A stretch of DNA of 64,000 nt from NCBI RefSeq assembly GCF_013911645.1, contig NZ_JACESV010000001.1, forward strand, positions 682,001 through 746,000, read 5' to 3'. This DNA comes from Allomuricauda sp. (GTDB lineage: Bacteria > Bacteroidota > Bacteroidia > Flavobacteriales > Flavobacteriaceae). Below, one piece after another: positions 9,242-21,022 of the stretch; within the stretch, counting starts at the first letter, position 1, and each line of letters opens with the position of its first letter. Under the pieces are notes generated by a model. The model ran no database searches. It was not told the DNA's origin and worked only from the letters and a program-made list of their open reading frames with translations. Made by a program: the position numbers and the translations under genes.

Positions 9242-9445
9242 GCTAAACTGAGCAACAAAATTTAAAACTACTATTGATTGAAAATCCATAGGTTTTGAAA
9301 AACAATGAAACTGTAAACCTTTATTAAGTTATTTGGACGGTACACTTTAATAACTCAATAATCTATAGCTCAATAACTCTTATGATGATATGTACAGAAC
9401 CCCAAAGCCTTGCACTAAAGTGCAATATAAACTAACAAGTGACCA

Positions 9446-10357
9446 ATGAAAAGAAGGGACTTTATTACCAACACCACTGCTGCCTCCACCTTAATTGGTT
9501 TGGGAGGCCTTAGTTTAAGTTCGTGTTCCAATTTAGGGAAAAAGCACATCACAATTTTGCATACCAACGATGTGCACAGCCATATTGATACCTTCCCCGC
9601 TTCCCACTCCAAATTTCCAAACTTGGGAGGAATTGCGCGCAGGGCCACTTTGGTGGAACAGATCCGCAACGAAAATCCCAATACGCTGCTTTTTGATGCC
9701 GGGGATATTTTCCAGGGTACGCCCTACTTCAACTTTTATGGGGGCGAATTGGAATTTAAACTAATGAGCAAGCTCAAGTACGACGCATCCACCATTGGGA
9801 ACCACGATTTTGACAATGGCATAGATGGACTGTTGGCACAGATGCCCCATGCCACTTTTGAAATGATTTCCGCCAACTACGACTTTTCCAATACCGTGAT
9901 GGATGGTTATGTAAAGCCTTATAGAATCTACATGGTCGATGGTGTAAAAATCGGAGTATACGGACTTGGTATTGAATTGGATGGATTGGTGACCCAAAAA
10001 CTGTACAAAGAAACCCAATACTTGAACCCTTACGAAATTGCCCTTGATATGGAGAAGCAACTGAAAGAGGAAGAACAATGCGATTTGATAGTCTGCCTTT
10101 CGCACTTGGGCTACGATTACAAAAATACCGATAGACCGTGCGATACCCGATTGGCACAACAAACCTACCATACTGATTTGATTATTGGCGGACACACACA
10201 TACCTTTTTGGACAAACCCGATGTACGCACTAACCAAAACGGAAATTCCGTGTTAGTGAATCAAGTGGGGTGCTTCGGCATTAATCTGGGCCGCATCGAT
10301 TTCTATTTTGATACGGACAAAAATGCTTCTGCAAATGGTGTAAGTATTGCTGTTTGA
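9446..10357 (+). CDS. Periplasmic metallophosphatase (5'-nucleotidase N-terminal domain)
   Basis: A 303-residue calcineurin-like phosphoesterase. All metal ligand motifs are present: ILHTNDVHSH, DAGDIFQG, IGNHDFDNG, a conserved CLSHLG and GGHTHTF. The N-terminus MKRRDFITNT followed by a hydrophobic stretch and SSCSN looks like a Tat signal peptide with a lipobox, so a folded metalloenzyme is exported and probably lipid-anchored. With the preceding gene it makes up the two halves of UshA in reversed order. The stop codon TGA lies inside the first unit of a heptanucleotide repeat. Confidence 0.9.
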   Translation: MKRRDFITNTTAASTLIGLGGLSLSSCSNLGKKHITILHTNDVHSHIDTFPASHSKFPNLGGIARRATLVEQIRNENPNTLLFDAGDIFQGTPYFNFYGGELEFKLMSKLKYDASTIGNHDFDNGIDGLLAQMPHATFEMISANYDFSNTVMDGYVKPYRIYMVDGVKIGVYGLGIELDGLVTQKLYKETQYLNPYEIALDMEKQLKEEEQCDLIVCLSHLGYDYKNTDRPCDTRLAQQTYHTDLIIGGHTHTFLDKPDVRTNQNGNSVLVNQVGCFGINLGRIDFYFDTDKNASANGVSIAV

Positions 10358-10391
10358 TGTTTGATGTTTGATGTTTGATGTTTGATGTTTG
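10351..10391. repeat. TGTTTGA tandem heptamer repeat
   Basis: About 5.9 perfect copies of the heptamer TGTTTGA. The first copy supplies the TGA stop codon of the metallophosphatase gene (GCT GTT TGA), so changes in copy number would alter only the 3' untranslated region. Confidence 0.95.
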
Positions 10392-10579
10392 TAAGAAACA
10401 AAAAATAACTTTTCGAGCGCCCGCCTGCTGGCAAAGGCAGACAAGAAGTGATAGGTTTGAAGTCCTCCCATAATCCTTCTTCTCTCCTTTGGGGGAGACC
10501 AGAGAGGGGACGAGTGCAGCAAAGTAAATTTCCTGCCTACGGCAGACACGGATTCCACGAATGGCCACGAATTGCTTTA

Positions 10580-10679
10580 TGTCATTTCGAACCGACCAAC
10601 GGGAGCGTGAGAAATCTATTTTTATGATGTGTTCCCAGCTTTCTTTAAAAAATGGATTCCTGCCTTCGCAGGAATGACA
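10580..10679. repeat. Palindromic element, GTCATTTCGA type
   Basis: A 100-bp element beginning TGTCATTTCGAACCG and ending GCAGGAATGACA. Its right half contains the internal hairpin ATTCCTGCC-TTC-GCAGGAAT. The ends are inverted copies of TGTCATT, as in related elements in this window. Confidence 0.6.
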
Positions 10680-10852
10680 AACTCAGGCATCAAGTTCGGA
10701 GTTACAAAGTTATTGGGTTATTCGGTTATTGCGCTTTGACACTAATTTCTCGAATTTGCACGAACAGATTTGCTTTTGAACTTCGGGCTTCGGGCATCGG
10801 GCTTCCAACATCGAGCAGCAAATAACCGAATAACGCAGTGGGCGGTCAACAG

Positions 10853-10934
10853 TGTCATTTTGAGCGAAAGCGAAAAATCTCCACCTCCTCAATGTCTGGG
10901 AGATTCTTCAATCGCTCTGCTCTTTCAGAATGAC
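10853..10934. repeat. Palindromic element, GTCATTTTGAG type
   Basis: An 82-bp element starting TGTCATTTTGAGCG and ending CTTTCAGAATGACA, with inverted internal words GGGAGATTCTTCAATCGC and GCGAAAAATCTCC. It is an imperfect palindrome of the same type as 10580-10679. Confidence 0.6.
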
Positions 10935-11080
10935 AGACATCAAGTGTCAAGTGCATGTTCCAACTTCCAACACCGAGCATCAGCCATCAAACAACCAATA
11001 ACTCAGCAACTTGAAACCTAAAACCAGAAACGAACACCCGACTTCTAACACCGAGCATCGAGCAGCAAACAACCAAAAAC

Positions 11081-11114
11081 AAAACCACCGAGAAGCATCT
11101 AGGCCTCTCAGTGG
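11081..11114 (-). terminator. Terminator of the surface lipoprotein gene
   Basis: On the minus strand CCACTGAGAGG pairs with CTTCTCGGTGG (11 pairs, two G-T) around an 8-base loop, followed by TTTTG. It lies 27 bases past the stop codon of the gene at 11141. Confidence 0.85.
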
Positions 11115-11140
11115 TATGTCTCAAAATCTATTTTGAAAAA

Positions 11141-13102
11141 TCAATTACATTCCTCAAATGTATATTGACCTGTATAATCCCACGAATGGTTGTCGTACAG
11201 GTTTTGGAAAGCACTGTAACCTTCACTACCTAAACAAATGGCTAGATTGTCCAATCCCAAAGTAATTCCTTGGGGGCCATTGTTCTGTTCCACAAAGTTG
11301 TTCCATCCTATAAATGTACTGCCCAAATTGGCCTTGGACATCCCAGAGTTATCAAACATATTACTCATGCCTGTTACACTGCCAATACCCCAACTGCCAA
11401 GATTTCTATTAAAAGAGGTAGCCCCTTTGAACATTTTGCCCATATAGATTACATTGCTTACATCCCAAGTACTGATATCCCCGTTAAAGGAAGAGGCATC
11501 ACGGAACATACCACTCATCGTGGTCACATTGCTTACGTCCCAACTGCTGATGTCCCCGTTAAAGGAAGTGGCATTATAGAACATATAACTCATACTGGTC
11601 ACATTGCTTACGTCCCAATTGCTGATGTCCCCGTTAAAGGAAGTGGCATCATAGAACATTTGATACATCGTGGTCACACTGCTTACATCCCAACTGCTGA
11701 TATCCCCGTTAAAGGAAGTGGCTCCATCGAACATATTACTCATATCGGTCACATTGGAAAGGTCGGGGACATCCGTGGCATTGTACACCATATTTTCACA
11801 ATTGTAAAAAGCCCGATTAAAAGACTTCCATTGTATGTTGCCCCATTGTTCCAAGCTTATAAGGTTTTCATAACTAGCAGGAAAAGACATATCAATAGCT
11901 GAAAACTCACCCTGTATGGCCACGGTATAGGTGCCCGCTGTGGCATAGATATGGGTATGGGTTTCTTGGATATTATTAGCTTGGGTAAGCTCTTCCACCG
12001 TACCATCGCCCCAGTCAATGGTAAAGTCATAGTTGTAATCGTTGTTTATTCCCATATGAATGGTTTCTCCATCGGTCTCGGTCTTCCAAGTGGTAATAAA
12101 GGAGTCTGGGTCCTCGGCCATGCCCTCTATCACGTTCTCCACGCTTATCGTTATTGTGGCCTCGGCGGTCTCCTCGCCATCGGTTACGCTTACGGTAATG
12201 CTGTGCTCCGTAGCGGTCTCGTAGTCCAAGGTCTTGCCCTCGGCGAGGGTAAGTTCCCCTGCCGCGGTCAGCATAAAGAGGTCGTTGTCGTTCTCGGTCA
12301 GTTCAAAGGTAAGCTCGTCCTCGTCGGCATCGGTGGCGGTCACCGTACCTATTACATCAGTATCGGCTATGTCCTCCTTTGCGGTAAACTCCTGTGCCTC
12401 GATCTCCGGGGCCGAGTTGGTGGCGCCCTGGGTCACTTTTATGGTGATCTCCGCATTGGCCGTGGTGTTGCCATCGCTCACCCTTACCGTTATACTGTGC
12501 TCCGTGGCGGTCCCAAAGTCCAATGTCTTGCCCTCGGCCAAGGTCAGCATCCCTGCCGTGGTCAGTAGAAAGAGGTCGTTGTCGTTCGCGATCAGCTCAA
12601 AGGTAAGGTCGTCATCCTCTGGGTCGGTGGCCGCTACCTGTCCGATCTCATCGGAATCGGTGATCGCTTCGGACACTGTAAATTCCTGTGCCTCGATCAC
12701 CGGGGACTGATTATCTGGGTCGACCGCTGTCACTTTTATGGTCACCGTGGCATCTACTTTGGCCGTGCCATCGGTAACGCTCACGGTTATGCTGTGCTCG
12801 GTGCTGCTCGCTGCATCCAGTGCCTTGCCCGTGGCCAAGCTCAGTTTGCCTTCCTTGGTGATCTCAAAAAGGTTGCCGTCGTTCGTTTTAATGCTAAAGG
12901 TAAGGGCATCGCCCTCCGCATCGGTGGCGGTTACCGTGCCTATGGTCTCGGTGTCCGCAATGGTCTCCGCTACCGTAAAGGTGTGGGCCTTGACCACAGG
13001 GGCGGTGTTCTTGGGCGGCTCGGGGCCGTCGTCCTTCCCGCAGGACCAAATCATGATGGTGGCCATGAGTGCAACACCTAATTTCTTTGCAATGTGTTTC
13101 AT
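11141..13102 (-). CDS. Cadherin-repeat / BspA-like surface lipoprotein
   Basis: A 653-residue protein with lipoprotein signal peptide (lipobox ending IWSC, Cys21). Three cadherin-like modules of about 95 residues follow (roughly 33-128, 132-226, 229-325), each with the calcium-site pattern TDAEGD, TDPEDDD or TDADEDE. A PKD-like DWGDGTVEE segment lies near residue 365. From about 480 there are five 25-residue DUF285/BspA-type repeats of the form [18 protein letters not shown]. Such proteins act in adhesion or protein binding at the cell surface. The cadherin part is near 60 % GC, far above its neighbours. It has no type IX sorting domain that I can see, which fits lipid anchoring. Confidence 0.85.
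   Translation of the reverse strand: MKHIAKKLGVALMATIMIWSCGKDDGPEPPKNTAPVVKAHTFTVAETIADTETIGTVTATDAEGDALTFSIKTNDGNLFEITKEGKLSLATGKALDAASSTEHSITVSVTDGTAKVDATVTIKVTAVDPDNQSPVIEAQEFTVSEAITDSDEIGQVAATDPEDDDLTFELIANDNDLFLLTTAGMLTLAEGKTLDFGTATEHSITVRVSDGNTTANAEITIKVTQGATNSAPEIEAQEFTAKEDIADTDVIGTVTATDADEDELTFELTENDNDLFMLTAAGELTLAEGKTLDYETATEHSITVSVTDGEETAEATITISVENVIEGMAEDPDSFITTWKTETDGETIHMGINNDYNYDFTIDWGDGTVEELTQANNIQETHTHIYATAGTYTVAIQGEFSAIDMSFPASYENLISLEQWGNIQWKSFNRAFYNCENMVYNATDVPDLSNVTDMSNMFDGATSFNGDISSWDVSSVTTMYQMFYDATSFNGDISNWDVSNVTSMSYMFYNATSFNGDISSWDVSNVTTMSGMFRDASSFNGDISTWDVSNVIYMGKMFKGATSFNRNLGSWGIGSVTGMSNMFDNSGMSKANLGSTFIGWNNFVEQNNGPQGITLGLDNLAICLGSEGYSAFQNLYDNHSWDYTGQYTFEECN
11408..11782. 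repeat. 75-bp tandem coding repeats
   Basis: About five copies of a 75-bp unit encode the 25-residue BspA-like repeats of the surface lipoprotein. The centre of the unit (encoding [12 protein letters not shown]) is nearly identical between copies at the DNA level, which would allow expansion and contraction by slippage or recombination. Confidence 0.8.
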
Positions 13103-13560
13103 AACATATTAAGTTTTTGATTATAAATTGGGACAAGATGCGATGTTCACGGGAAATTTTTGGGCATGATCTTACCAATGCCCTGTTTGGGTTGATGGAT
13201 GCATGGGTTGGGTTGATGGGGAAGTTTGCAGTATGCAGTGGGCAGTCAAAACAGTTCAGACTTGAGTGTCAAGTTTCAGGTTTCAGGTTCAAGAGTAAGT
13301 TCAAGTTCAAGAACAAGTTCAGAGTTAGGAGTTATGAGTTATTGGGTTATTGGGTTATTGGGTTATTGAGTTATTGAGTTACTGCAAACTGCGTACTGCA
13401 TACTTCCGACTTCGGACGTTTCGACTTTAGTTTATCCTGAGCATAGCCGAAGGGCTCAACGTGACATTTCGGACTAAGTTATTAGGTTATTGAGTTACTG
13501 CAAACTGCCATTGTCGACTGACTTCGGACTTCTGACAAGTTCAAGTTCAAGTGTCAAGTT

Positions 13561-13603
13561 CAAGTTCAAACTCAAATATCAAGTTCAAGAGCATAGAAAA
13601 GAG
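13561..13603 (+). repeat. 43-bp dispersed module, copy 1
   Basis: This 43-bp segment begins CAAGTTCAAACTCAAAT and ends GCATAGAAAAGAG. Its reverse complement is present at 20907-20949 with a single mismatch. Confidence 0.9.
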
Positions 13604-13743
13604 AATCAAGACTCAAGTTCAGAGTTAGGAGTTGCGAGATTATTGGGTTATTCGGTTACTGTAGACTGCCAACTGCATGTTCAAGTATCAAAAACAGAAA
13701 ATTCGTGATAATTCGTGGAATTGGTGTCAAAAAGGCAAAGAAC

Positions 13744-13766
13744 CAAGACCGCTGCGCTGTTAGACA
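13744..13766 (+). repeat. 23-bp dispersed module, copy 1
   Basis: The segment contains CAAGACCGCTGCGCTGTTAG and is identical over 23 bp, in the same orientation, to 20740-20762. The following bases (C/T then AAG) also agree. Confidence 0.9.
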
Positions 13767-13870
13767 CAAGAATGGGCTTCTGAAGTTTGGGGTTATTGGG
13801 TTGTTCAGTTGTCAGTTATTCAGTTACCGCCAACTGCTAACTGTCTGCTGCCACTGCAAACTGTAAACAA

Positions 13871-17068
<3,198 letters not shown>

Positions 17069-17069
<1 letters not shown>

Positions 17070-17554
17070 TATAATTTTTTAAGCATCCAAACTGGGCAGG
17101 AATAATGTCCTGTGTTCCCCATTGGGGCATCTATGTATTCAAAACCGTGCTTTTTGTACAATTTTTGGGCAGCTTCCATATAAGGCATGGTCTCCAAATA
17201 GCATTGCTCAAAACCAAACTCCTTGGCTTTTTCCAAACAGGCCGCAATCATTTTGGCGCCAAGTCCTTTGCCCCTGGCTTCTTCCAAAAAGTACATTTTT
17301 TGAAGCTCGCAGACATTGCCATCATAGTTGTCCAATTGTGCAACACCGGCACAACCTATAATTCGTCCTTGGTGCTCCACCACAAAGTAAACAGCTTTTG
17401 GCACATTGTAATTGGAATACATATCGTCCAAAGCTTTATCAGCATAAGCGGTTCCCACTTTGGGCACACCCATATCCTCGAAAACTTTCCGTATTACTTG
17501 GGCTACCTGTGCGTTGTCTTCGGGGGTTATTTCACGAATCACCGTATCTCCCAT
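17069..17554 (-). CDS. GNAT family N-acetyltransferase
   Basis: A 161-residue acetyl-CoA-dependent acyltransferase with the GNAT core: FVVEHQGRIIGCAGVAQL, the acetyl-CoA loop ARGKGLGAKMI near residues 93-103, and a C-terminal ETMPYMEAAQKLYKKHGFEY. The substrate cannot be told from sequence. Its stop overlaps the prmC start (TAATG), placing it first in the operon GNAT-prmC-ligA. It is divergent from ribD, with 30 bases between the start codons. Confidence 0.88.
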
Positions 17555-17572
17555 ATTCTGTTTTTATTGTTC

Positions 17573-17580
17573 TATTTTTG
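17573..17580 (+). promoter_or_regulatory. Possible ribD promoter, -7 element
   Basis: TATTTTTG matches TAnnTTTG. It ends 4 bases before the ribD GTG, so a transcript from it would be leaderless or nearly so. No good -33 element is visible, so this is tentative. Confidence 0.35.
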
Positions 17581-17584
17581 CGGG

Positions 17585-18637
17585 GTGAATATACATCAAA
17601 AATACATCCTTCGCTGTATAGAACTTGGCAAAAAAGGGCTGGGAACCACGGCTCCCAATCCAATGGTGGGCTGTGTGATTGTTCACAACAAAAAAATTAT
17701 CGGTGAAGGATTTACCGCCCCCTACGGAGGTCCCCATGCCGAAGTGAATGCCATCAACTCGGTCAAGGACAAGGGTTTACTCAAGGAATCATCATTATAT
17801 GTTACTTTGGAGCCTTGTTCCCATTACGGAAAAACCCCTCCCTGTGCGGATTTGATAGCCAAACATAAACTTAAGGAAGTATTTATTGGTTTACAGGACC
17901 CCCATAATAAAGTGGCGGGCAAAGGCATCAAAAAATTGGAAGATGCGGGTTGCCAGGTCACGATAGGTGTTCTTGAGGATGAATGCAGGGAACATCACAA
18001 ACGATTTTTGACCTTTCAAGAGAAAAAGAGACCCTATATTATTTTAAAGTGGGCGGAGTCCGATGATGGTTTTTTGGCGCCCGATGCATCTTTGCGAAGC
18101 GACAATCCCGAACCGTTTTGGATTACCAACCCATATTCGAAACAATTGGTGCATCAATGGCGAAACCAAGAACAAGCCATTTTGGTGGGCACCCGAACCG
18201 TTTTGGAAGACAATCCCAAATTGACCACCCGCAACTGGGCCGGAAAAAACCCTATTCGTGTGGTTTTGGACAAGGATTTGAAGATTGATGCAAGCTATCA
18301 CGTTTTGGACACATCCGTGCAGACCATTGTTTTGACAACAATCGAAGATGCATCAAAATATATTGAGGGTGTTGTGTATGTTGTGATTGATTTTTCAAAA
18401 CCATTGGCCATGCAAATCTGTGATGTGCTCCACCAACACAACATTACCAGCGTAATTGTTGAGGGTGGGGCAAAAATGCTTCAAACCTTTGTTGATGAAA
18501 AACTTTGGGACGAAGCTCGTATTTTTAAAGGTTCCATTTGTTTTGAAAATGGTTTGCCAGCTCCAAAATTACAGGGAACTTTACATCATCAAAAAAAGAT
18601 ATTGACCGATACCTTATCCTTTTATACCAATGATTAA
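17585..18637 (+). CDS. ribD: Riboflavin biosynthesis deaminase/reductase
   Basis: RibD deaminates the pyrimidine formed by GTP cyclohydrolase II and then reduces its ribosyl side chain. The 350-residue length fits. The deaminase zinc site is HAEVNAI (about residues 50-56) with PCSHYGKTPPCADL; the C-terminal reductase has PIRVVLDKDLKID and VIVEGGAKMLQTF. The frame extends far upstream without stops, but homology begins at VNIHQKYILRCIELGKKG, so a GTG start at 17585 is chosen. The stop overlaps the next gene by 8 bases, giving an operon ribD-HAD-EamA-YigZ. Confidence 0.95.
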   Translation: MNIHQKYILRCIELGKKGLGTTAPNPMVGCVIVHNKKIIGEGFTAPYGGPHAEVNAINSVKDKGLLKESSLYVTLEPCSHYGKTPPCADLIAKHKLKEVFIGLQDPHNKVAGKGIKKLEDAGCQVTIGVLEDECREHHKRFLTFQEKKRPYIILKWAESDDGFLAPDASLRSDNPEPFWITNPYSKQLVHQWRNQEQAILVGTRTVLEDNPKLTTRNWAGKNPIRVVLDKDLKIDASYHVLDTSVQTIVLTTIEDASKYIEGVVYVVIDFSKPLAMQICDVLHQHNITSVIVEGGAKMLQTFVDEKLWDEARIFKGSICFENGLPAPKLQGTLHHQKKILTDTLSFYTND

Positions 18638-19232
18638 AAATATTATTCTCGATTTTGGCGATGTGCTCATCAACCTGGATAAACCTGCCACGGCAAAAGC
18701 TATGGTACAGCACGGCTTTACCGAGTTGACACCAAATTTGGAAACTTTATTTCAAGATTATGAGAAAGGGCTTGTTGCTTCTTCTGATTTTTTAGACGAG
18801 GTATCCGCACATTTCCCAAAGGCCAGCAGGGAATATTTAATACAGGCTTGGAACTCCATTTTACTGGATTTCCCCGAACACCGATTACAGTTTATTGAAC
18901 AGCTCGCAGCGGAAAATCAATATAAAATGATTTTGTTGAGCAATACCAACGACCTACATATTGAATGTGTAAAGGAGCAAATGGGCATGGAGCGGTTCAA
19001 CCGATTCAAAAATGTATTCGACGTTTTCTATTTGAGTTATGAGATAGGGATGCGGAAACCGGATGCGGAAATTTTTGAGTTTGTGCTGCAGGAGAACAAG
19101 CTTGTGCCCAACGAAACTTTTTTTGTGGATGATGTAAAGGAAAATGCCAATGCTGCAGCGGAATTGGGGATTCAAGTCTGGAACCTTCGCGTGGGAGAAG
19201 AGGACATAACCCAACTAAAATCAAAATTGTAA
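18630..19232 (+). CDS. HAD-superfamily hydrolase
   Basis: A 200-residue HAD phosphatase of the YihX/epoxide-hydrolase-like branch. Motif I is ILDFGDVLINLD (residues 5-16), where the second nucleophile Asp is replaced in the common G-x-V/L variant. Motif II is MILLSNTND, the lysine motif is GMRKPDAEIFEF, and motif IV is FFVDDVKENANAA. Its position between ribD and a permease raises the possibility that it dephosphorylates a riboflavin pathway intermediate, a step with several known HAD enzymes; this is inference only. Confidence 0.88.
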   Translation: MIKNIILDFGDVLINLDKPATAKAMVQHGFTELTPNLETLFQDYEKGLVASSDFLDEVSAHFPKASREYLIQAWNSILLDFPEHRLQFIEQLAAENQYKMILLSNTNDLHIECVKEQMGMERFNRFKNVFDVFYLSYEIGMRKPDAEIFEFVLQENKLVPNETFFVDDVKENANAAAELGIQVWNLRVGEEDITQLKSKL

Positions 19233-20096
19233 ATGGTATATCTGATTCTGAGCGTTCTGAGCTCGACCTTGATTTTTGTGGTATTCAAATTGTACGATGT
19301 TTTTAAGGTCCAAACCTTGTATGCCATCATTACCAATTATGTGGTTGCTTGTGCGGTTGGGTTCTTCTTATATGATGGTCCCGTTGGTGTGAGCGACTTC
19401 ACCAATAAACCATGGCTCATAGGCCCTATATTATTGGGCGTACTTTTTATTGTGATTTTCAATTTGATGGCCAAAACAGCACAGGTATCCGGAGTTTCGG
19501 TAGCATCGGTAGCCACTAAAATGTCGTTGGCCATTCCTGTGATAATGGGTGTTTTGCTGTATGGAGAGCATTTAAGTTTACTGCAAATTATTGGAATTGT
19601 ATTGGCATTAGTGGCTGTTTATTTGGCATCTATAAAAGAGGAAAGTATTAGGATAAACAGAAAGGCCTTGATACTTCCGCTGTTGGTGTTTTTGGGTTCT
19701 GGTATTATTGACACCAGCATCCAATATTTTGAGGAAATTCATTTGACGGATCAAGAAATCCCGGTTTTTTCTTCCATGATTTTTGGATTTGCTGCTTTGA
19801 CCGGATTCATTTTTGTTGGAATCAAAGCAGTCAAAACTCCATTAAAAGTCAACTTTAAAAATATTTTGGGGGGCATCGCTCTTGGCGTACCCAATTATTT
19901 TTCTATTTATTTTTTGCTTCGTGCCCTGCGTGAGGGTATTTTGAGCAGTGCCGCCATCTTTACCTTAAACAATGTTGCGATTGTAATGGTCTCCACGCTT
20001 GTCGGAATATTATTGTTTAAAGAGAAGCTCAGTCTTAAAAATTGGAGCGGGGTTGCCTTGGCCGTTTTGAGCATAATATTGGTAGCTTTGTTCTAA
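19233..20096 (+). CDS. EamA/DMT-family membrane transporter
   Basis: A 287-residue inner-membrane protein with about ten hydrophobic helices arranged as two five-helix repeats, as in drug/metabolite transporters. Helix 1 starts at residue 2 (VYLILSVLSSTLIFVVFKLY), and the repeat boundary contains GVLLYGEHLSLLQIIGIVLAL, the typical EamA end-helix pattern, echoed by GILLFKEKLSLKNWSGVALA at the C-terminus. The start codon follows the stop of the HAD gene with no gap, and its stop overlaps the yigZ-like ATG. The substrate is unknown. Confidence 0.88.
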   Translation: MVYLILSVLSSTLIFVVFKLYDVFKVQTLYAIITNYVVACAVGFFLYDGPVGVSDFTNKPWLIGPILLGVLFIVIFNLMAKTAQVSGVSVASVATKMSLAIPVIMGVLLYGEHLSLLQIIGIVLALVAVYLASIKEESIRINRKALILPLLVFLGSGIIDTSIQYFEEIHLTDQEIPVFSSMIFGFAALTGFIFVGIKAVKTPLKVNFKNILGGIALGVPNYFSIYFLLRALREGILSSAAIFTLNNVAIVMVSTLVGILLFKEKLSLKNWSGVALAVLSIILVALF

Positions 20097-20710
20097 TGGA
20101 GAAAAAAGAAGATGTTTACAAGACCGTTAACAAACCTTCGCCCGAGATTTTGTACAAAGACCGAAAAAGTAAATTCTATGCTGCGGTCCACCCCATTGCT
20201 TCGGAGGATGATGTAAAACCGATTGTAGAGGAACTTCGCAAAAAATACCATACGGCCAACCATGTTTGCTACGCATGGCAGCTCGGAACTGAAAAACCAA
20301 CATATAGGGCCAATGATGATGGCGAACCCAACAATTCGGCGGGTATGCCCATTTACGGACAAATACAATCTTTTGGTGTGACCAATGTGCTGGTTACCGT
20401 TACCAGGATTTTTGGCGGCACCAAACTTGGGGTCGGTGGTTTGATTCAGGCATACAAAACTGCTGCACAGATGGCCTTGGAAAGTGCCAAGATCGTCACA
20501 AAGACCATTAAAGCTCAATTAAGGTTACAATTTGAATATCCGGTTATGGATATTGTAATGCGAACCATCAAACAGAAAGATTTGGACATTGTTTCCCAAA
20601 AAATGGAGTTGGATTGTGAGCTTGTTATTTCGGTTCGATTAAGTGAATCAGAAGAAATATTTCAACTTTTCGACGAAATGCATGGTGTGGATGTGGCAAT
20701 GAGGGAATAA
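20096..20710 (+). CDS. YigZ/IMPACT family protein
   Basis: A 204-residue protein of the UPF0029/IMPACT family. The N-terminal domain holds the signature NHVCYAWQLG followed by NDDGEPNNSAGMPIYGQIQ and VTRIFGGTKLGVGGLIQAY. A C-terminal ferredoxin-like domain (DUF1949 type) follows. The biochemical role in bacteria is not settled. The ATG at 20096 shares its A with the stop of the EamA gene (TAATG), the strongest reason for this start. It ends the ribD operon; repeat island C lies behind it. Confidence 0.93.
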   Translation: MEKKEDVYKTVNKPSPEILYKDRKSKFYAAVHPIASEDDVKPIVEELRKKYHTANHVCYAWQLGTEKPTYRANDDGEPNNSAGMPIYGQIQSFGVTNVLVTVTRIFGGTKLGVGGLIQAYKTAAQMALESAKIVTKTIKAQLRLQFEYPVMDIVMRTIKQKDLDIVSQKMELDCELVISVRLSESEEIFQLFDEMHGVDVAMRE

Positions 20711-20739
20711 TTGAATTTAGACTGCTTCAAAGTTAGATA

Positions 20740-20762
20740 CAAGACCGCTGCGCTGTTAGACA
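20740..20762 (+). repeat. 23-bp dispersed module, copy 2
   Basis: Identical to 13744-13766 in the same orientation. Confidence 0.9.
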
Positions 20763-20906
20763 TAAGGACACTTGCCTCTTGAACTTGACACTTGAGTTTG
20801 AGCTTGTCGGAAGTCGGATGTCTGATGCACGAAGTCAGTTCGCAGTAAACAGTAGGCAATCTGCAGTAACCAATAACCGAATAACTCCAAACTTCAGAAG
20901 TCTTAC

Positions 20907-20949
20907 CTCTTTTCTATGCTCTTGAACTTGATATTTGAGCTTGAACTTG
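20907..20949 (-). repeat. 43-bp dispersed module, copy 2
   Basis: The reverse complement of this segment equals 13561-13603 except for one base. Confidence 0.9.
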
Positions 20950-21022
20950 GACTTGAACTTGTCTCTAGCCTCTAGCCTCTAGCCTCTAGCCTCTAGCCTC
21001 TAGCCTCTAGCCTCGTAAAAAT

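Larger units (their letters stand above)
10358..11080. repeat. Gene-free repeat island A
   Basis: No credible gene occurs in this interval between convergent genes. It holds the heptamer tract, two palindromic GTCAT-ended elements (10580-10679 and 10853-10934), copies of words found in other islands (TTATTGGGTTATTCGGTT at 10704-10721; CCGAGCATCGAGCAGCAAAC near 11051) and several CCTGCC/GGCAGG mini-palindromes. Open frames in it are repeat-driven and lack any family resemblance. Confidence 0.75.
13117..13870. repeat. Gene-free repeat island B
   Basis: A gap of about 750 bp made mostly of short imperfect repeats: AAGTTC hexamers (13270-13320, 13540-13620), GTTATTGG octamers (13338-13380), CAGT words and a partial GAGC/GCTC palindrome (13420-13465). 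A 20-bp word CAAGTTCAGAGTTAGGAGTT occurs at 13314-13333 and again exactly 300 bp on at 13614-13633. Modules at 13561-13603, 13744-13766 and 13777-13790 recur in island C. Reading frames here are low-complexity artefacts. Confidence 0.75.
20711..21022. repeat. Gene-free repeat island C with CTCTAGC tandem array
   Basis: The gap between convergent genes contains a perfect heptamer array (TCTAGCC, about 7.3 copies, 20964-21014), AAGTTC words in reverse orientation, CAGT words, and three modules shared with island B: 20740-20762 (same orientation), 20887-20900 (inverted) and 20907-20949 (inverted). No gene is seen. Confidence 0.8.

Noticed and set aside
11408..11782. Regularly spaced 75-bp repeats considered as a CRISPR array
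   Set aside because: The units are head-to-tail, without unique spacers, and encode in-frame protein repeats.
11270..12568. Long open frames antisense to the adhesin gene (11270-11902, 11951-12568 and others)
   Set aside because: They mirror the repeated, GC-rich coding units on the other strand, have repetitive non-protein-like composition ([17 protein letters not shown]) and no start context. The minus-strand frame has signal peptide, domains and terminator.
13117..13708. Small frames inside repeat island B (86 and 72 codons)
   Set aside because: They translate AAGTTC and TTATTGG repeats into strings such as KFKFK and are products of low complexity.
17105..17584. Upstream extension of the ribD frame by 160 codons
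   Set aside because: It overlaps the GNAT gene on the other strand and has no homology; the RibD family starts at the GTG at 17585.
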